The notes beneath the pieces are model-generated. The model saw nothing but the letters and a program-made list of their open reading frames with translations. It was not told where the DNA came from and did no database searches. From contig SUWD01000019.1 in the NCBI GenBank assembly GCA_015061685.1, positions 1 to 47,302 of the forward strand: a stretch of DNA of 47,302 bases. Reading direction: 5' to 3'. Shown one piece after another: positions 24,816 through 31,952 of this stretch. The DNA comes from Lentisphaerota bacterium. Lineage in GTDB: Bacteria > Verrucomicrobiota > Lentisphaeria > Victivallales > Victivallaceae. The position numbers were made by a program, and so were the translations under genes. Numbering within the stretch: the first letter of the stretch is position 1; each line of letters begins with the position of its first letter.

Positions 24816-25588
24816 GATTCAAGCAGTGCGGTAACAAAACGTTTTCTGCCGCAAAGGTCGTAAATTATGCCGCTTTTGAAGTCGTTTTCTGCTGCAAAAT
24901 CAGCAGTTATATCGGCTTGTTCCGGAGATAACTCAAAAATCGCTCCGCCTCCGGGCTTGAGAAATGATCTCATTTGCGAAATAGTTTTCCGGATCAGAAA
25001 CAAGCCGTTTTCCGGGGCGGTAAGGGCGGTTTTGGGTTCAAAATTCCGGACATCACCGGGGAGTGACAGGTACTCATCTTCTGTGACATAGGGCAGATTG
25101 GCTCCTATAAGGTCAAACTTTCTGCCGGCAAGACCGGAAAAGATATCCGAATTGACAAATGTGATATTGTCAGCCTTACACACCCGGGCATTTTCTTTGG
25201 CGAGAGTGAGGGCATCGGTACTTATATCAACGGCGGTGACATCCAGATCCGGGCGTTCCGTGGCAGTGGCGATGGCGATCGCACCGCTGCCGCAGCCGAG
25301 GTCGAGGACGGAAGCGTTTTCCGGGGCGTTGTCGATGAGCCACTGGGCGAGCAATTCGGTTTCCGGGCGTGGGATAAGGACTCTGGGATCGACTTTCAGC
25401 ATCAGATTGCGGAAAGGGGCGGTGCCGAGAAGATACTGGAGCGGTTCACCTGCCGCCCGGCGTTTGGCTCTTTCCAGTGCAGTTTGTGCCGTCGGGGATT
25501 CCCCGGCGATCCAGCGTGCCTCCTGAATAAAATTCTCTATCCCGGCACCGGAAAGGATGCGGGTGATTTCGGAAATCAGATCGTTCAT
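24812..25588 (-). CDS. prmC: Peptide chain release factor N5-glutamine methyltransferase PrmC
   Basis: A 258-residue SAM-dependent enzyme that methylates the GGQ glutamine of release factors. It has an N-terminal helical domain, then SAM motif I VLDLGCGSGAIAIATA and motif IV NLPYVTE. The usual active-site motif is NPPY; the second residue here is Leu. RVLIPRPETELL, the conserved PrmC segment, is present. The start is the ATG at 25588; the upstream AAGGAG is rather far (about 13 bases). An upstream in-frame extension to 25633 would begin within or next to the predicted promoter and is rejected. First gene of the operon with yraN and comF. Confidence 0.92.
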   Translation of the reverse strand: MNDLISEITRILSGAGIENFIQEARWIAGESPTAQTALERAKRRAAGEPLQYLLGTAPFRNLMLKVDPRVLIPRPETELLAQWLIDNAPENASVLDLGCGSGAIAIATATERPDLDVTAVDISTDALTLAKENARVCKADNITFVNSDIFSGLAGRKFDLIGANLPYVTEDEYLSLPGDVRNFEPKTALTAPENGLFLIRKTISQMRSFLKPGGGAIFELSPEQADITADFAAENDFKSGIIYDLCGRKRFVTALLES

Positions 25589-25621
25589 AATAAAAATCAA
25601 GCTCCTTGGTGTTTGCAGGAT

Positions 25622-25650
25622 AATATAGCACAAAAGCGTGAACAGTGCAA
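25622..25650 (-). promoter_or_regulatory. Promoter of prmC-yraN-comF
   Basis: On the minus strand there is TTGCAC (25645-25650), a 17-bp spacer, then TATATT (25622-25627), with TGTGC directly before the -10. It lies 34 bp before the ATG at 25588. Confidence 0.7.
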
Positions 25651-25669
25651 TAAAAAACGCATTCCTCTA

Positions 25670-25697
25670 TTGAAAAATCGCCACCTTATGTTATATT
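25670..25697 (+). promoter_or_regulatory. Promoter of the ATP-cone gene
   Basis: TTGAAA (25670-25675), a 16-bp spacer and TATATT (25692-25697). It is back to back with the prmC promoter. The gene begins at 25984, so the leader would be about 280 bases and contain two large hairpins. Confidence 0.65.
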
Positions 25698-25735
25698 GAT
25701 AATGTCCCGAATTTTGTGAAACCCGTAACAGAAGC

Positions 25736-25760
25736 TTATAAACAAACATTTTTGTTATAA
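25736..25760. repeat. Hairpin in the leader of the ATP-cone gene
   Basis: TTATAA.CAAA pairs with TTTTG.TTATAA with a small internal irregularity. It is AT-rich. It precedes the larger palindrome at 25785-25907 within the same leader. Confidence 0.4.
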
Positions 25761-25784
25761 CGGCAAGCACGGGTTCGATCTAAC

Positions 25785-25907
25785 CGGTGGATGCAGTGTG
25801 AGGCAAGGTCGCAGACAAATCAAGGCGGATGAGCAGGAGTGTACTGACGTACATGACTGCGAAAACGTCCGCTGATTTGCCAAGAGATTGCCCACAATGC
25901 ACCACCG
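25785..25907. repeat. Long imperfect palindrome (~123 nt)
   Basis: Centre at GTAC TGAC GTAC (25841-25852). Going outward, paired segments include GCAG/CTGC, GGCGGA/TCCGC, AAATCA/TGATTT, GGCAA/TTGCC, GTG/CAC, TGCA, and CGGTGG/CCACCG at the ends. It would form one long stem with several bulges. There is no protein-coding potential. It resembles the large extragenic palindromes known from several bacteria; function unknown. Confidence 0.7.
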
Positions 25908-25983
25908 CAGGAAAGATTTTTCACAAAAATGAGACAATAACTATTGATTAGACGTCAAAAAAAACAGACAGTGGGAATCCGAT

Positions 25984-26925
25984 ATGGTACAGACAGTTGA
26001 AAAGCAGATTTTTTTACGGGACAGTGATGGCGGTATAACTCCCTTTGATGCCGGGCAATTACAGACCCGTCTGGTCGGCGGTTTTCTGGCGACCGGATTG
26101 CGTGAGGAGAGCTTCATGTCCGAGGAGATCGTGCTTGCTCTGGAATACACGCTTTTGAATTCCCCCCGGCGGGAACCGGTATTCAGCCGCAGTGAGATCG
26201 ATGCGGCGGTGATCCGTCTGCTGGAAAATATCGGTTTCCCGGAAGTGGCTCATGTTTTCCGCCGCAACGGTCATGAGAAGCTGCTGCGTATTGCCACGGA
26301 TCCGGTGACGGTCGCCGGCTTGCTCTCATCGCATCTGGGGTGTTCGCCGGAGAGGGCGGCCCACATTGCTGAATTGGTCAGTTCGGCATTGCAGAAACTG
26401 GAATTGACCAGTGCCACGCCGCATCTGGTTTTGGAATTGTCCCGGCACTATGAGCGTGATCTGGCGGAAAATGAGTTGCCGGCGGGGGAGGAGTTCCTGC
26501 CGGGAATACCGCAGCAGACGCTCACAAGGCAGGAGATATACGCACTTTTACCGCCTGAACCCAAAGAATTGGTCGATGCCGGAGTATTGCGGATAAACGG
26601 TATAACCACGCTTTTTCCGAGTGTCCGTTTCTTTTTCTTTATGAATGATTTTGCCCGGATGAAAAAGCTTTCCTATCCGGTTACCGAGCTGGAAATCGAG
26701 CCGCATCTGCACAATGCCGGCAATGCTCTTGAGCAGGCACGTCAGGCGATTTCCGGGGCGTTGCGTCATCCCGGTGAATTGCCCTGCTGTCTTACATTGC
26801 CGGACATTTTTGACTTCCTTGAATCCTGTGCCGGAAGTACTCCGGATCAGAAGCTGGCAGCGGAATTGGCATCGGTTCTCACCGGGGCGTTGGATTGCGA
26901 GCTTTACCATCTGGCATTTGATTGA
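25984..26925 (+). CDS. ATP-cone domain protein of unknown function
   Basis: A 313-residue protein. Residues ~8-100 form an ATP-cone, the nucleotide-binding regulatory module of NrdR and ribonucleotide reductases: IFLRDSDGGITPFDAGQLQTRL, then MSEEIVLALEYTLL and SRSEIDAAVIRLLENIGFPEVAHVFRR. The rest (100-313) is mainly helical, with YPVTELEIEPHLHNAGNALEQARQAIS, and has no recognised catalytic domain. There is no NrdR zinc finger and no reductase domain. The gene lies between prmC and dnaN, inside the replication region, so a dATP/ATP-sensing role tied to replication or deoxynucleotide supply is a reasonable guess only. GGGA lies just upstream of the ATG. Confidence 0.72.
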   Translation: MVQTVEKQIFLRDSDGGITPFDAGQLQTRLVGGFLATGLREESFMSEEIVLALEYTLLNSPRREPVFSRSEIDAAVIRLLENIGFPEVAHVFRRNGHEKLLRIATDPVTVAGLLSSHLGCSPERAAHIAELVSSALQKLELTSATPHLVLELSRHYERDLAENELPAGEEFLPGIPQQTLTRQEIYALLPPEPKELVDAGVLRINGITTLFPSVRFFFFMNDFARMKKLSYPVTELEIEPHLHNAGNALEQARQAISGALRHPGELPCCLTLPDIFDFLESCAGSTPDQKLAAELASVLTGALDCELYHLAFD

Positions 26926-27004
26926 CAGCTGTATGAAGCCGTATTCCGGCAGGCCGGGGGAAGTGTGTGGCAGGAATAAAATCGTTTTTTTTGTCAAGTT
27001 TTAC

Positions 27005-27033
27005 TGGAAAAGAAGATCAAGACAGGTTATATT
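27005..27033 (+). promoter_or_regulatory. Promoter of dnaN-recF
   Basis: TGGAAA (27005-27010), a 17-bp spacer and TATATT (27028-27033), 41 bp before the dnaN ATG. Confidence 0.6.
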
Positions 27034-27074
27034 AAACTGATGCTTGTATTATAAAGGTAAGGAGATAAAGTATT

Positions 27075-28169
27075 ATGAAATTTACAGTTGACCGTCAGAA
27101 ACTGCAGAAAGCTCTGCAGAAAGTAAGCAATATCATAGGTTCCCGTTCCATGCTGCCGCTTCTGGGCAATGTTTTGATCAATGCCACGGATGAAGGTTTG
27201 GAATTGACCACCACCGATCTGGAACTGCGTCTGGTCACCACGGTAGAAGCCGAGGTGACCGAGGGTGGTTCCACCACGCTTCCGGCTAAAAAACTGGTAT
27301 CTCTGATCGGTTGTTTTTCTGCGGAAAAAGTTGAATTTGATATCAATGAAAAAGATTTCGCCCGGATCACCTGCGGTACGGCAAAATTTACTTTGCTTGG
27401 TCTTTCCGCCGCCGATTTCCCGGAAGCTCTGGCTTTTGCACCTCTGCATGAGATCCGGATCAAAGAGAGTCTTTTCAAACGCATGATCGGATCCATTGCC
27501 TATGCTGTCAGCGTGGATGATTCCCGCAAGGTGCTTACCGGTGTGCTTTTGAGCCTGCGTGAAACGGCGATGACTCTGGTTGCCACTGACGGTAAACGTA
27601 TGGCGATGCAGGAGTCCGGTCCGGAATCCATTACCGGTGGAGACGGAGATGCCATTATTCCTCTGAAAGCGATGTTGGAGATCCGCCGTCAGCTTGACGG
27701 AGATGAGTTGCTGACCATTGAAGTCGGTGAAAAACTCTGCCGTTTCACCTGTGCCGGAGTGACACTTACCAGCAAGCTGATCGAGGGAGCTTATCCCAAT
27801 TACCGTCAGGTCGTGCCGGGCAAATTCTCCTGCGAAGTTGAGTTGCCGGTGCAGGCACTGCTTTCCAAGATCGAGACGGTTGCCTTGATGCTTTCCGGAG
27901 CGAACAGCTCCATCATTCTGCGTCTGGAAGACAATCAGCTGCAGCTGCAGGCATCCAGTTCCGAGGTCGGTGAGGGTAATGATCTGCTTGAAACCACCTA
28001 TGAGGGTGAACCTTTTGAAGTATCTTTCAATCCGGTTTTCCTTGCTGATCCTCTGCGTAATACTGATGCAGACATGGTGAGATTCAAATTGAATGATCCT
28101 TTGAGTCCGGTTGCTATTGAGGCCGGTGAGGGATTTGTCTATATCATCATGCCGATCCGCAAAAAGTAA
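27075..28169 (+). CDS. dnaN: DNA polymerase III beta subunit (sliding clamp)
   Basis: A 364-residue protein of standard clamp length, made of three similar domains. N-terminal MKFTVDRQKLQKALQKVSNIIGSRSMLPLLGNVLI is typical, as are VATDGKRMAM in domain 2 and the C-terminal YIIMPIRKK, which matches the usual VVMPMR ending. It forms the ring that tethers polymerase III to DNA. GGAG lies about 10 bases before the ATG. recF follows after 14 bp. Confidence 0.97.
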   Translation: MKFTVDRQKLQKALQKVSNIIGSRSMLPLLGNVLINATDEGLELTTTDLELRLVTTVEAEVTEGGSTTLPAKKLVSLIGCFSAEKVEFDINEKDFARITCGTAKFTLLGLSAADFPEALAFAPLHEIRIKESLFKRMIGSIAYAVSVDDSRKVLTGVLLSLRETAMTLVATDGKRMAMQESGPESITGGDGDAIIPLKAMLEIRRQLDGDELLTIEVGEKLCRFTCAGVTLTSKLIEGAYPNYRQVVPGKFSCEVELPVQALLSKIETVALMLSGANSSIILRLEDNQLQLQASSSEVGEGNDLLETTYEGEPFEVSFNPVFLADPLRNTDADMVRFKLNDPLSPVAIEAGEGFVYIIMPIRKK

Positions 28170-28183
28170 AAGAATAAAAATAA

Positions 28184-29239
28184 TTGTTTTGTAACGAAAA
28201 AGTGGTTGTTGAATCCATAGAATTGACCAATTTCCGCAACGTAGAGTCGCGGAAATTGGTTTTTCATTCCCGCAACATCTTCTTTGAGGGTCCCAATGGA
28301 GCAGGCAAGAGCAATCTTCTTGAGAGCATCGGTTTTGCCAGTTTATTGCGGTCATTCCGGGGGGCGTCTCCCAGAGAGATGATCCGTCTGGGAGCCAGAG
28401 AATTTCAGATCAAAGCGGTACTGCCGGGGAAATTTGCTCCGGAAACTCTGCTTATTTCGGAATCGCTTTCCGGGAAGAGACGGCTTTTCATCAATGATGA
28501 ACCGATCCGCCGGAGCAGTGATTTCATAAGGGAGTTTCATACGGTGGTTTTCGCTCCGGAGGACCGGGAGATCGCGGCAGGCACTTCCGGCTGCCGGAGG
28601 AGATTTTTTGATATACTTATTTCGGAGATCGAGCCGGAATATTTATTGCGTTTGTCCCGTTACCACCGGGCATTGCTTCAACGCAACCGGGCATTGAAAT
28701 TTGCTCCGCATACGGCAGAGGCATTTGAAGCTGAATTATCGGAGCAGGCACCATATATCGCTTCATTCCGGCGTAATTTTGCTCAAATCATTGGAGAAAG
28801 ATGTTCAGCTCTTTTGGGCGGACGGGGTGATTTTCATATCAATTACCGTACCGATACGCCGGAGAACAGTGTTGAACACCGCAAACTTCTGGCGTCGAAA
28901 AGGGAAAGCGAATTACGCCGTCAGTGTACTTTGTGCGGGATACAGCTGGATGAATTTGATTTGATCTTTGACGGCAAATTGCTGCGTACATACGGATCTA
29001 CCGGTCAGATCAGATTGATTTCGTTACTGTTGAAACTTGCCCAGTTTCAGGAGGTTCAGAGCAAATCGACTGCACCGGTCGCTGTTCTGGCAGACGATGT
29101 TACCGGAGAATTGGACAAACACAATCTGGAGTTGTTCTTATCCACGGTCTCCCATGCCGATCAGAAGTTTTTCACCTTTGCCGCCCATCCTGAATTTCAA
29201 CTGCCGGATACTGAAGTTATTCCGGTGGGAAAAGCGTGA
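28184..29239 (+). CDS. recF: DNA replication and repair protein RecF
   Basis: A 351-residue SMC-like ATPase that helps load RecA at gaps. It has LTNFRNVESRKLVF, Walker A EGPNGAGKSNLLESIGF, the conserved FAPEDREIAAGTSGCRRRFFD, the signature STGQIRLISLLLKLAQF and Walker B VAVLADDVTGELDKHN. The start is uncertain: a TTG at 28184 or a GTG at 28202, and neither has a clear ribosome site, though coupling to dnaN is likely. The stop is directly next to the stop of the convergent methyltransferase, with no terminator between. Confidence 0.93.
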   Translation: MFCNEKVVVESIELTNFRNVESRKLVFHSRNIFFEGPNGAGKSNLLESIGFASLLRSFRGASPREMIRLGAREFQIKAVLPGKFAPETLLISESLSGKRRLFINDEPIRRSSDFIREFHTVVFAPEDREIAAGTSGCRRRFFDILISEIEPEYLLRLSRYHRALLQRNRALKFAPHTAEAFEAELSEQAPYIASFRRNFAQIIGERCSALLGGRGDFHINYRTDTPENSVEHRKLLASKRESELRRQCTLCGIQLDEFDLIFDGKLLRTYGSTGQIRLISLLLKLAQFQEVQSKSTAPVAVLADDVTGELDKHNLELFLSTVSHADQKFFTFAAHPEFQLPDTEVIPVGKA

Positions 29240-30181
29240 TTATTTCCGGGGCATGGAGTTGCGTTCATAGAAAATGCCGTCGGCAAAGCCCTGTATGGAG
29301 CGGTCGGAATCAGCATTCTGCAAGCGTTTCCCGGCACAGGCACAGTAGAATGGATCGATCTCCACGCCACAGAAATCCCGTTCCAGCTTTTTCGCCGTTA
29401 CCGCAGTCGATCCGCTGCCCAGAAAGGGATCAAAAACCATATCACCCTTGTTGGATGAGGCAAGAATCAGCTTGGCAAGCAGTTTTTCCGGCTTCTGGGT
29501 GGGGTGCGGAGTATTTTCGGGCATCGACCAGAAAGGTATGGAGATGTCGTTCCAGAAGTTTCCCGGACAACTGTCCCGGAACTTCTCATCTCCGGCATTC
29601 TGCCAGTCTTTGGGTTTGCCGCTCTCATCCCGGTAGGGGGCGATCACTTTGCGGCGGATCTTTACGGCATCAAGGTTGAATGTATAATCCTTTGATACAG
29701 TTGCAAAGTAGATATCCTCCAGCGAATTTTTCCAGTTTCCTGCCGCTCCTCTGCCTTTTTCCCGCTCCCAGGTGATGCGGTTGCGGATGATGAAAAATTC
29801 CGCCAGCACATTGGCGATCACCGGTGAACTTGCCCAGTCGCAGCAGACATAAATGGAACCGTTATCTTTCAGCAACGGAGCAACTTTGCTGATCCAGTTC
29901 CGGGTGTACTCCTCATATTCAGCGTTTGAAGTTTTGCTGAATTTATTACCGTTGAAGTTTTTGGTAAGATTGTACGGCGGATCGGCGATGATCAGATCGG
30001 CAAACTTTTCCGGCAGTAACGGCAGTGCGGCAAAGCAGTCACCGCAGATAACTTTGTTGCGGATCGTTTCAACGGCAAATGGTTCTCCGGCAGGGTAAAG
30101 ACAATTTGCCAAAAGCTGATCTTTCTCCTGATCGCTTATTTGCAATGTACGGTTTCTGGGGGCAGGGGGCTTTTTATTCAT
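29240..30181 (-). CDS. Orphan DNA adenine/cytosine-N4 methyltransferase (beta-type order)
   Basis: About 313 residues. The catalytic motif ADPPYN lies near residue 67, an internal target-recognition region near 130-230, and then HPTQKPEKLLAKLI and the SAM-binding motif FDPFLGSGSTAV. This DPPY - TRD - FxGxG order is the beta class of amino-methyltransferases (such as CcrM). The target sequence cannot be read from the protein. No restriction enzyme lies beside it, so it is probably a solitary methylase. The start is the ATG at 30181; a GTG at 30187 is the alternative and neither has a strong ribosome site. It is 13 bp behind the pyrophosphatase gene. Confidence 0.85.
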   Translation of the reverse strand: MNKKPPAPRNRTLQISDQEKDQLLANCLYPAGEPFAVETIRNKVICGDCFAALPLLPEKFADLIIADPPYNLTKNFNGNKFSKTSNAEYEEYTRNWISKVAPLLKDNGSIYVCCDWASSPVIANVLAEFFIIRNRITWEREKGRGAAGNWKNSLEDIYFATVSKDYTFNLDAVKIRRKVIAPYRDESGKPKDWQNAGDEKFRDSCPGNFWNDISIPFWSMPENTPHPTQKPEKLLAKLILASSNKGDMVFDPFLGSGSTAVTAKKLERDFCGVEIDPFYCACAGKRLQNADSDRSIQGFADGIFYERNSMPRK

Positions 30182-30194
30182 GGTCACTGATCGT

Positions 30195-31928
30195 TCAGAG
30201 GTTTGATTCCTGAATGGCGGAAGTTATTGAAAACATCTGCGGGAGCAGCTGTTTTTTCCGGCTGAGGACTCCGGGCAGGGAGAATATCTCATCATCTTCG
30301 CTGCGGTAGGGCAGATTCCGCCGTATGGCACGCTCACCGATGGCGAGCAATTCGGAATTTCCCCGGACGGCATCGGTGACGAGCAAGCCGAAAAAGTCCA
30401 GATTTTCCTCTTTGATGATCCGGTGCATTTCGGCGGCGAGTTCCTCTCTGCGATGGTGAAGCAGTTCCAGATTGGTTTCTTCGACCTGCGAAAGGGCGAA
30501 GCGGATATTGCGGTCGGTGTAATCTTTGCGGTCGCCGTTGATGACTTCGGGGGCGGGTTTGACGGCGAGGGGGGAGTCGATGCGGAGCAATTCAGCCATC
30601 AAATCATCTCTGCTCACCCCGGACAGTTTTTCCAGCCATTCGCACATGCGGATATCCAGATCGGCGGTGGTGGGGGATTTGAGCATCAGCGTATCGGAGA
30701 TGATGCCGCCGAGGAGCAGACCTGCCATTTCCGGGGCGAGTCTTTCTCCGGCACTGCGGTACATGGAAGCGACCAGAGTGCAGGTACTGCCGACCACATC
30801 TCCGGTAAAACGGATCGGTACGGCAGTGGGCATCATGCCGATGCGGTGATGATCGACCACCTCCACAACGGGGATCTCCTCTGCCCCCGGCGGGCTTTGT
30901 TCCAATTCGTTGTGATCGACGAGGATCATCCGGTAAGGCGGCAGCTGGTGAAGCGTCTGTTTCAAAACTGCTCCGGCAAAACGTTCTTTATTATCCACCA
31001 CCGGGATCACATCCTCGTGGTGGTCAAGGATTTTTTTTCTGACATCCCGGAGCCTGTCGGTCAGGGAAAGTACGAGGTCATCCTGTTCCCGGGTGACGGC
31101 ATAGCGTACCGGCACGCTGAATTTCAATCTTCTGATAGCGGCGGCGGAATCAAGTTTTGTCCGCAGGACGGAGACCTGATTGTCCGAAGCGAGTTTGAGA
31201 ATATCCTCTTTTATCGGGCGGTTGCCGGTAACGATCATCAATTTGATCTTCTTTTCGACGACTCTTAACTGGATATCCGGGCGGTCGCCGACGATGACTG
31301 CCAGACGGTTGTGGCATGGCGGCAGGTGATTTTCGAAAGAAGCGGCACTCATGGCGGCGACGTAAACTTCAAAATCCTGTTCGGCATCGGGATTTTCTCC
31401 GGAGAGCAATTCTGCATTGAGAACTTCCCGGATCAATCTCACTGAAGAATAGACTTTTCTGCCGGTCAATCCGCTGCCGCTGTCGCCATCTTCACCGATG
31501 CTCAAAAGGTTTCCCAAAAGTGCCATGCCGCTTAGCATACCGAGGAAGGAGTTGTCGTTATCGGTCACCGGCAGCCGGGAAAGCCGGGTTTCCCGCAATT
31601 TTTCCACTGCGGAAAAAAGCGGCATATCGCCTTTTACCAGTGGTACATCACTGATAAGACCGCCGATCTGGATATATACATCATTGCGGCTGACGGGGTA
31701 GGGGATTTTGAAGCGGTCAAAAAGATACTTTGCCCGGTCGGGCAGGATACCGGGGCAGAGCGGAATATATTGCCCATCGTTGTGTCTTCCTCTCAAGGCG
31801 GCAAGAGCGACGGCGGCGGCAAGCGAATCAATATCCGGATTGCGGTGACCGCTGATAAAAGTTTTTATGACGTTTTCGTTACGGAAACTTCTTTTTCCGT
31901 GTTTTTCGCCGGGAACCGGTTTTGACAT
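30195..31928 (-). CDS. Family II manganese-dependent inorganic pyrophosphatase with CBS and DRTGG domains
   Basis: A 577-residue protein. The DHH catalytic core is split: N-terminal GHRNPDIDS at 27-35, later LVDHNE and VVDHHRIG, then DHHA2 features (GDVVGSTCTLV, LLLGGIISDTLMLKSPTT). Inserted between are a CBS pair (DMPLFSAVEKLRETRLSRLPVTDND, and DVRKKILDHHEDVIPVVDNKERFAG) around a DRTGG-like domain. This is the layout of nucleotide-regulated CBS-PPases, inhibited by AMP/ADP and activated by ATP or dinucleotide polyphosphates in studied cases. It hydrolyses PPi in the cytosol. AAGGA precedes the ATG. Middle gene of a minus-strand trio. Confidence 0.9.
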   Translation of the reverse strand: MSKPVPGEKHGKRSFRNENVIKTFISGHRNPDIDSLAAAVALAALRGRHNDGQYIPLCPGILPDRAKYLFDRFKIPYPVSRNDVYIQIGGLISDVPLVKGDMPLFSAVEKLRETRLSRLPVTDNDNSFLGMLSGMALLGNLLSIGEDGDSGSGLTGRKVYSSVRLIREVLNAELLSGENPDAEQDFEVYVAAMSAASFENHLPPCHNRLAVIVGDRPDIQLRVVEKKIKLMIVTGNRPIKEDILKLASDNQVSVLRTKLDSAAAIRRLKFSVPVRYAVTREQDDLVLSLTDRLRDVRKKILDHHEDVIPVVDNKERFAGAVLKQTLHQLPPYRMILVDHNELEQSPPGAEEIPVVEVVDHHRIGMMPTAVPIRFTGDVVGSTCTLVASMYRSAGERLAPEMAGLLLGGIISDTLMLKSPTTADLDIRMCEWLEKLSGVSRDDLMAELLRIDSPLAVKPAPEVINGDRKDYTDRNIRFALSQVEETNLELLHHRREELAAEMHRIIKEENLDFFGLLVTDAVRGNSELLAIGERAIRRNLPYRSEDDEIFSLPGVLSRKKQLLPQMFSITSAIQESNL

Positions 31929-31952
31929 GTTTTTTTCCTTGTTTTCGGGGAA

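Noticed and set aside
24453..24863. Frame of 136 codons opposite yraN
   Set aside because: Antisense shadow of yraN and the end of prmC.
30423..31268. Frame of 281 codons opposite the pyrophosphatase gene
   Set aside because: Antisense shadow; the DHH, CBS and DHHA2 motifs on the other strand are clear.
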